Source of the DNA: Anoxybacterium sp963668245
GTDB taxonomy: Bacteria > Bacillota > Clostridia > Peptostreptococcales > Anaerovoracaceae
Reading direction: 5' to 3'
Length of the DNA: 64,000 nt
Assembly (NCBI GenBank): GCA_963668245.2
Contig: OY764195.2
Location: 558,001 to 622,000, forward strand
Position numbers and translations under genes: made by a program. How positions within the stretch are numbered: position 1 is the stretch's first letter; the number at the start of each line of letters is the position of its first letter. Under the pieces are notes generated by a model, which was given only the letters and a program-made list of their open reading frames with translations, was not told the DNA's origin and did no database searches. Below, piece after piece: positions 58,720-64,000 of this stretch.

Positions 58720-60731
58720 GTATCACCTTCGCTCTCATCGGCAATCCCAATAGTGGAAAAACAACCTTATTCAATCAAATGACAGGAAGCAATCAACACG
58801 TAGGAAATTTCCCTGGCGTTACAGTTGAAAAAAAAGAAGGCCAAATGAAGGGTCATAAAGGTGTTTCCGTTGTTGACCTACCCGGCATCTACTCTCTGTC
58901 TCCTTATACGGCAGAGGAAGTAGTAACCCGGGATTTTTTGATTGATCAAAAGCCAGATGCAATCATTAATATTATCGATGCCACAAATATCGAACGCAAC
59001 CTTTATCTTACTTTACAATTGATGGAGTTAAATATCCCTATGATATTGGCCCTTAATATGATGGATGAGATCCGTGGAAACGGCACTTCAATTGAGGTTC
59101 AAGAATTGGAAGTAGAGCTTGGCATTCCTATCATACCCATTTCTGCCAGCAAAAACGAGGGAGTTCATGAGCTTGCCCATCGCGCGATTAAGCATGCCGA
59201 AAATCAAATCAAGCCAGAAAAGCTCGATTTTTGTAGCGGATATGTACACAATGCGATTCATTCCATTGCTCATTTAATTTCCGCTGAAGCAGATTCTGCG
59301 GGGCTTCCGCTTCGTTTTGCCGCTACTAAAATTGTTGAAGGAGATCAACCTGTCATTGACCACTTGAAAATACAAGAACCGGAACTCGATATCATTCAGC
59401 ATATTGTAGACGATATGGAGTTTCACCTTGGAACAGATCGAGAAGCTGCAATGGCAGATATGCGATATACCTTTATTGAAAAAATCTGTAGCAATAGCAT
59501 CAAGAAAACTGGTGATTCTAAGGAACATATTCGTTCCGTAAAAATAGACAATATTCTGACCCATAAATATTTGGCCATTCCCATCTTTTTAGGTGTTATG
59601 TTTTTCGTTTTTTGGATGACGTTTGGCATTATTGGTGCAGCTTTAAGTAATGTTTTAGGGATTGCAATTGATGGCATTACATCTGCTGCAGATTTTGGCC
59701 TTTCCCAAGTGGATATAAATCCCGCACTGCATTCCTTGATTATCAACGGTATTTTTGCAGGCGTCGGTAGTGTTCTTTCCTTTTTGCCTATTATCGTTGT
59801 GTTGTTTTTCTTCTTATCTATTTTGGAAGACAGTGGTTATATGGCGAGAATAGCATTTGTTATGGATAAATTACTTCGAAAAATAGGTCTATCTGGTCGT
59901 TCATTCGTTCCCATGCTCATTGGTTTTGGTTGTTCCGTTCCAGCCATTATGGCAACAAGAACGCTTCCAAGTGAGCGAGATCGCAAAATGACCATCATGC
60001 TGACCCCTTTTATGTCTTGTAGCGCAAAATTACCTATCTATGCGATTTTTACTGCTGCATTTTTCACAAAATATCAAGCTCTCGTTATGATTTCACTTTA
60101 TATCCTAGGGATTGTAGTTGGTATTATAGCAGGTTTGATTTTAAACAAAACAGCCTTCGAAGGCAGCCCTGTACCCTTTGTGATGGAGCTACCATCTTAT
60201 AGATTGCCCTCTGCCAAAAGTGTCATTTTTAAAATGGGCGAACGAGCAATGGATTTTATCAAAAAAGCCTTTACTGTCATTTTTGTGGCTACGATTATCA
60301 TTTGGACACTGCAAAGTTTTGACTTTGGATTTAATATGGTAGCCAATACAAAAGATAGTATGCTTGCATCTATAGGACAACTTGTTGCCCCCGTTTTTAT
60401 CCCCCTTGGCTTCTCTGATTGGAGAGCTGCCACAGCTTTGGTTACAGGTTTGACTGCAAAAGAAGCAGTTGTTAGTACCTTTGCAGTACTTTTAGGTGCA
60501 AAGGACAGCGGTGCAGTGATACCACTCCTGTCTCAAATATTCACGCCTTTATCTGCATATGCGTTTTTAACCTTCTCTTTACTTTATATGCCTTGTGTGG
60601 CAGCGATGGCTGCTGTAAAAAGAGAGATGGGCGGTTGGAAAAGTGCCCTGCTTGTCATGGGATTTCAGACCTTGGTTGCTTGGCTTGTTGCTTGCTTTAT
60701 ATACCAGCTTGGGAATCTGATTCTTTCATAG
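58716..60731 (+). CDS. feoB: Ferrous iron transporter B
   Basis: A 671-residue Fe(II) importer. The N-terminal G domain has GNPNSGKTTLFN (G1), DLPGIYSLSPYTAEE (G3) and NMMD (G4). A helical guanine-dissociation-inhibitor region follows, then a membrane part of two Gate motifs (GFGCSVPAIMATRTL, TPFMSCSAKLPIYA) with about eight to ten helices. The length is complete. It is transcribed with feoA and ends before the terminator at 60787-60831. Iron supply fits the many Fe-S enzymes in the window. Confidence 0.97.
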   Translation: MSITFALIGNPNSGKTTLFNQMTGSNQHVGNFPGVTVEKKEGQMKGHKGVSVVDLPGIYSLSPYTAEEVVTRDFLIDQKPDAIINIIDATNIERNLYLTLQLMELNIPMILALNMMDEIRGNGTSIEVQELEVELGIPIIPISASKNEGVHELAHRAIKHAENQIKPEKLDFCSGYVHNAIHSIAHLISAEADSAGLPLRFAATKIVEGDQPVIDHLKIQEPELDIIQHIVDDMEFHLGTDREAAMADMRYTFIEKICSNSIKKTGDSKEHIRSVKIDNILTHKYLAIPIFLGVMFFVFWMTFGIIGAALSNVLGIAIDGITSAADFGLSQVDINPALHSLIINGIFAGVGSVLSFLPIIVVLFFFLSILEDSGYMARIAFVMDKLLRKIGLSGRSFVPMLIGFGCSVPAIMATRTLPSERDRKMTIMLTPFMSCSAKLPIYAIFTAAFFTKYQALVMISLYILGIVVGIIAGLILNKTAFEGSPVPFVMELPSYRLPSAKSVIFKMGERAMDFIKKAFTVIFVATIIIWTLQSFDFGFNMVANTKDSMLASIGQLVAPVFIPLGFSDWRAATALVTGLTAKEAVVSTFAVLLGAKDSGAVIPLLSQIFTPLSAYAFLTFSLLYMPCVAAMAAVKREMGGWKSALLVMGFQTLVAWLVACFIYQLGNLILS

Positions 60732-60786
60732 AGTTATTGATTGGGAATAATGGTATCCTTTTACCACACAGATTACACTTTTTATA

Positions 60787-60831
60787 CAAACAGCAAAGTA
60801 ATGTCTTTTTTTGCTGTTTGTTTGTTTTTTT
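60787..60831 (+). terminator. Terminator of feoAB
   Basis: CAAACAGCAAA (60787-60797) and TTTGCTGTTTG (60810-60820) make an 11-bp stem followed by TTTGTTTTTTT. Confidence 0.88.
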
Positions 60832-60854
60832 GTGTACTTTTTATCTGAAAATTC

Positions 60855-60882
60855 TTGCAATTATTTTTTTTAGTGTTATAAT
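60855..60882 (+). promoter_or_regulatory. Promoter of the candidate small RNA
   Basis: TTGCAA (60855-60860), 16-nt spacer, TATAAT (60877-60882). No protein gene follows on this strand before a terminator, so it drives a short transcript. Confidence 0.65.
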
Positions 60883-60888
60883 GAATCA

Positions 60889-61029
60889 AAAGATAAGCAG
60901 ATCTATTGATTGATATAGATGGCATTATCTAAATTGGCAGAAGGAAGGTGATTCCACCAGAAATGTTAATCGTTGAAAATCAGTAACGCCAATCATCGGA
61001 AGTAGTGATGATTGGCGTTACAATTTTTT
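60889..61029 (+). ncRNA. Candidate small regulatory RNA, about 140 nt
   Basis: Between feoB and the Fe-S/FMN gene a good promoter and a very stable terminator delimit a transcript of about 140 nt. Inside it a GGTG-ATTC-CACC hairpin is visible, and a seven-codon frame (MLIVENQ) begins at 60963 without a well-placed ribosome site. No riboswitch class fits and no gene follows on this strand. The TAACGCCAATC of the terminator stem is exactly complementary to the leader RNA of the 11477-12751 gene. It is 290 bases of otherwise empty DNA, so a free-standing RNA is the simplest reading. Confidence 0.5.
60984..61029 (+). terminator. Terminator of the candidate small RNA
   Basis: TAACGCCAATCATC (60984-60997) and GATGATTGGCGTTA (61007-61020) form a perfect 14-bp stem with a nine-base loop, followed by CAATTTTTT. 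Confidence 0.93.
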
Positions 61030-61066
61030 GTATCAACTATACAAGAGACCTACTTGTCAGCTATCG

Positions 61067-61094
61067 AGCCCTGACAAATAGGGCTTTCATTTTT
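61067..61094 (+). terminator. Second terminator-like hairpin after the small RNA
   Basis: AGCCCT (61067-61072) pairs with AGGGCT (61080-61085), followed by TTCATTTTT. It backs up the first terminator against reading into the opposing gene. Confidence 0.6.
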
Positions 61095-61145
61095 ATTTAT
61101 CCTTTGTTCCTTTTTCTATTCTTGCCGACACGAAATAGTTTATTT

Positions 61146-62363
61146 TTATGCTTTCATAGCACTAGAAAGTGCATCTGCTACAGCTGACATGATTCCGTTG
61201 CTGCTATACGTTGCTCCAGATACTGCGTTCACACTTGTATCTTGGTTTTGTAATATTTCAGAAATTACAGTGCTTGCAGCTCGGTTAAAAAACGGTTCGT
61301 CATCCTGATAGGATACCACCGACACATCTGTAATCACATCATCCTTGATGGTTACAGATACAGTAGTCTGTCCACCTCTAAAGCCCGTTCCAACTCCTTG
61401 ATAGGTTCCATCTTCATATATAGCTGTATTAGCACCCGTTGTGGTGGCAACGATACTAGTAGAAACCGATGTGGCTGCTGAATAAGAAGCTACCCCTGCG
61501 TCTAAAGATAAATTTCCAGCATAATAAGCTCCTGCCATCACAGTAACCGCCATGACCCCAGCGAGTGCTGGTTTCACATCCTGCTCTCTAATGGCTACTG
61601 ACACATTTTGTCTTGGACAATGAGAAATGCATTGAAAACAGTTGATACATTCGCCAGAGTGAATGGCATCGCGCTCATTCATCTTGATACCCATTGGGCA
61701 ATGATTGGTGCAAACACTACACGCACCACAGGCTGTTCTTGGTTTGATTATTTTAAAAACTCTCATTTTAGAAGTCAGTGCAAATACCGCTCCGAGTGGG
61801 CATAAATATCTGCAAAAGAATCGTTCTACAAATGCTGACCCGATGACAATTGCTCCAAAAATAATTGCTCCTGGCATTAGGTACTGTGCAACGTAAAGGA
61901 AATCCGGCGTTGCACCCACCGTTCCAATCATCCCAAATGCGTCCCATGGATTCCAAGAAGATATGTCAATCCAATTGAATGTCCAGACAGCAATGATCAA
62001 AAATCCAAGCATAACATATTTCATTTTTTTTAACACCGCATCTTGCTTCTCACCAATACGATATGTCCTGTGCAAAACAGTTTGAGAAATTTTGTAAATA
62101 AAATCCCCCAGCGTGCCAAACGCACACATCCATCCGCAGAAAAAACGCCCGAAAAGTACTGTGATTGGGATTACTGCTACCGTCGCGACAATTTGCGGCC
62201 AAAGCTCTACTACGGTTGAATTTCCTGTCAGGAACCCTTGATAAATTGCTTGTATTCCTGAAAATGCAGTTACGTAAAGACCTGGGATTAGTACAAACGA
62301 TACGATTTGAACAAGTATCCTAAGCCTCTGCATTACTTTCAATTTGCTTTTTTGTTGTTTCAT
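61146..62363 (-). CDS. Membrane ferredoxin/FMN-binding fusion protein (NapH-like plus FMN-bind)
   Basis: A 405-residue electron-transfer protein. Four membrane segments (about 13-33, 55-72, 116-132, 162-180) carry NapH/NosR-type CxxxC motifs at their ends: FFCGWMCAFG and FFCRYLCPLG. Two [4Fe-4S] sites follow (C212, C215, C218, C222 and C239, C242, C245, C249). A fifth membrane segment (266-283) leads to an FMN-binding domain whose SGATYSS motif (T385) is the covalent flavin attachment site. By the positive-inside rule the ferredoxin part is cytoplasmic and the FMN domain outside, so it may pass electrons across the membrane. The apbE gene lies directly upstream, 10 bases away. Confidence 0.9.
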   Translation of the reverse strand: MKQQKSKLKVMQRLRILVQIVSFVLIPGLYVTAFSGIQAIYQGFLTGNSTVVELWPQIVATVAVIPITVLFGRFFCGWMCAFGTLGDFIYKISQTVLHRTYRIGEKQDAVLKKMKYVMLGFLIIAVWTFNWIDISSWNPWDAFGMIGTVGATPDFLYVAQYLMPGAIIFGAIVIGSAFVERFFCRYLCPLGAVFALTSKMRVFKIIKPRTACGACSVCTNHCPMGIKMNERDAIHSGECINCFQCISHCPRQNVSVAIREQDVKPALAGVMAVTVMAGAYYAGNLSLDAGVASYSAATSVSTSIVATTTGANTAIYEDGTYQGVGTGFRGGQTTVSVTIKDDVITDVSVVSYQDDEPFFNRAASTVISEILQNQDTSVNAVSGATYSSNGIMSAVADALSSAMKA

Positions 62364-62373
62364 TTCTTTTCTC

Positions 62374-63339
62374 CTATGGGTTTATCCATTCAAATCGATT
62401 TTGCAAACCATTGGTCACAATCACATCTGCCCCTTCTGTCACAAAAATCGCTTCTATTTCATATAATTTTGCCAATTCATATCCTGCCTCCAGTCCTGCT
62501 ACAAACATGGCAGTTGCCAGCGCATCTGCCAATAAGGAAGACTGGGCCACCACAGTAACACTCAGCAATCCTGATTCAGCTGGTTCTCCTGTTTTGGGGT
62601 TGATAATATGATGATACCGTCTCCCATCTTTTATAAAGAATTGTTCATTGCTTCCGGAAGTTACAACAGTGCAATCATTGACGTGTAGTACTCCGAAATG
62701 GATTCCAGTTGGTTTCAATGGGTTTTGAATACCGATTTTCCACTGTTCTTTTTCGGTGTTTTTTCCCAGAGCAACTATATTCCCCCCTAAGTTAATCAGT
62801 GCAGAGGTAATGCCTTTTCCTTCCAATACTCTTTTTGCTTCATCTGCTGCATATCCCTTTGCAATCCCTCCCAAATCCAATGCCTGCCCCGCTCTCTTTA
62901 AAAAAACAGTCTGATTCGTTTCATCAAGTATCAAATCCGAAACATTTACTAGCTCCCTTGCTTGCTTTATTTGATTCTGCGTTGGGATTGCTCGATTTCC
63001 CTTTTTTATCTTCCATAGTTCTACAAGAGGACGGACGTTGATATCAAAGGTTCCCATGAATTTATTCGAAAGTCCAACGGACTCTTTTAACAGCTTCATT
63101 GTTTCTTTCTTGATTTTTGTGGGCTTCAGCCCAGCAGCTTCATTGATTCTATATATATCGCTTTGAGGGAGGAATGGCGACAGCAGCAATTCTAATTGGG
63201 CGATTCTCGATATAGCTAGGTCCATCGCCAGAGTATTGTCCGAGTCGATTTCTATTTGATTTACAGTACCAAGCCCACAAAACGTTCGTTTATTCTTTTC
63301 AACCCTTTGGTTTTTATTCTTTAAACAATCGTCATTCAT
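62374..63339 (-). CDS. apbE: FAD:protein FMN transferase without export signal
   Basis: A 321-residue ApbE that moves FMN from FAD onto a threonine or serine of a target protein. Family marks are GTFDINVRPLVELWKI, ALDLGGIAKGYAADEAKRVL, ALINLGGNIVALG and HHIINPKTGEPAESGLLSVTVVA. Magnesium and FAD ligands are in place. The start at ATG 63339 has GGAAGGTG five bases upstream. No signal peptide or lipobox is visible in either possible start, so it should be cytosolic. It precedes the FMN-binding membrane protein in the same unit, its evident target. Confidence 0.92.
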   Translation of the reverse strand: MNDDCLKNKNQRVEKNKRTFCGLGTVNQIEIDSDNTLAMDLAISRIAQLELLLSPFLPQSDIYRINEAAGLKPTKIKKETMKLLKESVGLSNKFMGTFDINVRPLVELWKIKKGNRAIPTQNQIKQARELVNVSDLILDETNQTVFLKRAGQALDLGGIAKGYAADEAKRVLEGKGITSALINLGGNIVALGKNTEKEQWKIGIQNPLKPTGIHFGVLHVNDCTVVTSGSNEQFFIKDGRRYHHIINPKTGEPAESGLLSVTVVAQSSLLADALATAMFVAGLEAGYELAKLYEIEAIFVTEGADVIVTNGLQNRFEWINP

Positions 63340-63496
63340 TGTTTCACCTTCCTTTCTCATGGTTAAACGTATTTGCTCAATTAGTTTCATTTCTTTTGAA
63401 TAGCTTTATTATGCCTGACTATTTTGTGGTTTTGGTGTTCTCTTGATGAGAACATAGTGATAATATATGAAATGCGATGTGATTGTATCCTTTCCA

Positions 63497-63545
63497 TAAA
63501 AAAACAGGGACTAACACCTTATGGTGCATTCCCTGTTTTTTATTG
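63497..63545 (-). terminator. Terminator of the ATP synthase operon
   Basis: AAAAACAGGGA and CCCTGTTTTT pair, with an inner CACC/GGTG step, and the minus strand ends in seven T residues. It lies 22 bases past the atpC stop. Confidence 0.92.
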
Positions 63546-63566
63546 CTATTATATTTTTTTGGGTTT

Positions 63567-63992
63567 TTATCGTTTTCTTCGATGTCCGCCATCTTTAACA
63601 TGCATACGAGTAAGCGCTTTTGCAATGGCAATTTTAGCTTTCGCAACTTCCAAATCATCTTGACTTGGATTTCTAAGCCAGTGTTCTGCCTTCTCTTTTT
63701 CCATTTGAGCACGTTCCACATCGATGTCTTCTGGCCATTCAGCAGCATCTGTGAATATAATGATATTATCTTTCACATCAATATATCCACCTGCTAAAGC
63801 TGCTATCTTAAAGTCTTTTGCTCCGGCTTCCTGGAACCAAAGTTCTCCCGCTTCAAGCAGCTTTACCGCCCAGGTATGACCTGCCATATATCCCTCATCA
63901 CCACTTGTGGTTCGAGCGATTACCAGTTCAACCTCACCCTTGTAAAAGAGTTTTGAAGGCGTTATGACCTCTAGCATCACACTTTTAGGCAT
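63567..63992 (-). CDS. atpC: F-type ATP synthase epsilon subunit
   Basis: A 141-residue epsilon subunit of the F1 sector, which couples rotation and inhibits idle ATP hydrolysis. Residues 8-85 form the beta-sandwich (VITPSKLFYKGEVELVIARTTSGDEGYMAGHTWAVKLLEAGEL … LAGGYIDVKDNIIIFTDAAE). Residues 95-135 are the helical hairpin (VERAQMEKEKAEHWLRN … KAKIAIAKALTRMHV). It is normally the last gene of the atp operon; atpD would lie just beyond the right edge of the window. A terminator follows. Confidence 0.96.
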   Translation of the reverse strand: MPKSVMLEVITPSKLFYKGEVELVIARTTSGDEGYMAGHTWAVKLLEAGELWFQEAGAKDFKIAALAGGYIDVKDNIIIFTDAAEWPEDIDVERAQMEKEKAEHWLRNPSQDDLEVAKAKIAIAKALTRMHVKDGGHRRKR

Positions 63993-64000
63993 TTTTCTGG

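Noticed and set aside
60963..60986. Seven-codon peptide MLIVENQ inside the candidate small RNA
   Set aside because: The purine-rich stretch ahead of it is too far away and partly paired in a hairpin; too short to support as a gene.
1..64000. Mobile elements, CRISPR arrays, tRNA or rRNA genes
   Set aside because: No transposase, integrase, regular spaced repeats, cloverleaf or rRNA-like stretch was found on either strand.

Overview
The window reads as a chromosomal segment of a strictly anaerobic, low-to-medium GC Firmicute of the Clostridia. The evidence is clostridial gene content (lysine fermentation by aminomutases, AtoDA-type CoA-transferase, single-chain clostridial PurL, FeoAB, [4Fe-4S] and radical-SAM enzymes), strong AGGAGG ribosome sites and many U-tailed terminators. 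An amino-acid fermenter of the Anaerovoracaceae/Peptostreptococcales kind is my guess, from memory of gene order only. No phage, insertion sequence, CRISPR, tRNA or rRNA was seen.

Layout. 1-1.6 kb: the start of an aspartokinase gene and metK behind a SAM-I riboswitch, with a divergent unknown gene (1644-2825). 2.9-5.8 kb: a serine hydrolase, a NimA-like flavin protein and an Fe-S aldo/keto reductase. 5.8-11.2 kb: a complete peptide/nickel-type ABC importer behind a structured leader with its own terminator. 11.5-14.4 kb: a saccharopine-dehydrogenase-family enzyme and an unusual AraC regulator. 14.9-26.6 kb: the lysine fermentation island (kdd-kamA-kamB-kamC-kamD-kamE-atoD-atoA, divergent kal). 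26.7-28 kb: two RNA-modification enzymes. 28.3-36.2 kb: a sugar ABC importer with a PfkB kinase and a GntR repressor, plus an MsmX-like ATPase. 36.3-41.3 kb: a small AraC protein, scpAB, a DMT permease, mtnA and a hydroxyacid dehydrogenase. 41.4-52.4 kb: the purine operon purL-E-C-F-M-N-H-D. 52.7-57 kb: a transglycosylase, a putrescine-type aminotransferase and a radical SAM protein. 57.1-60.7 kb: a ThrE-type split exporter and feoAB. 60.8-64 kb: a candidate small RNA, a membrane Fe-S/FMN protein with its ApbE flavin transferase, and atpC, the end of the ATP synthase operon.

The most interesting object is the regulator of the lysine island (23885-25960). Its first ~345 residues are a relative of the neighbouring catabolic enzyme Kdd (3,5-diaminohexanoate dehydrogenase) with the dinucleotide-binding glycines lost, joined to a complete sigma-54 activator. 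Near-perfect -24/-12 promoters lie in front of both kdd and kal, and repeated TCGAACCGAAA elements lie upstream of the kdd promoter. I infer that a pathway enzyme was turned into an intermediate sensor that switches on its own pathway. The cluster lacks kce, the cleavage enzyme that should act between Kdd and Kal.

Secondary points are a riboswitch-like leader before the peptide-type importer, an independent ~140-nt RNA gene after feoB, a DnaA-box cluster beside a 20-bp palindrome upstream of the AraC gene, an AraC protein with a leftover GH39-like C-terminus, and a flavinylation pair in which the transferase has no export signal although its target domain is predicted outside the membrane. 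All family assignments are from reading sequence and motifs; no database search was run.
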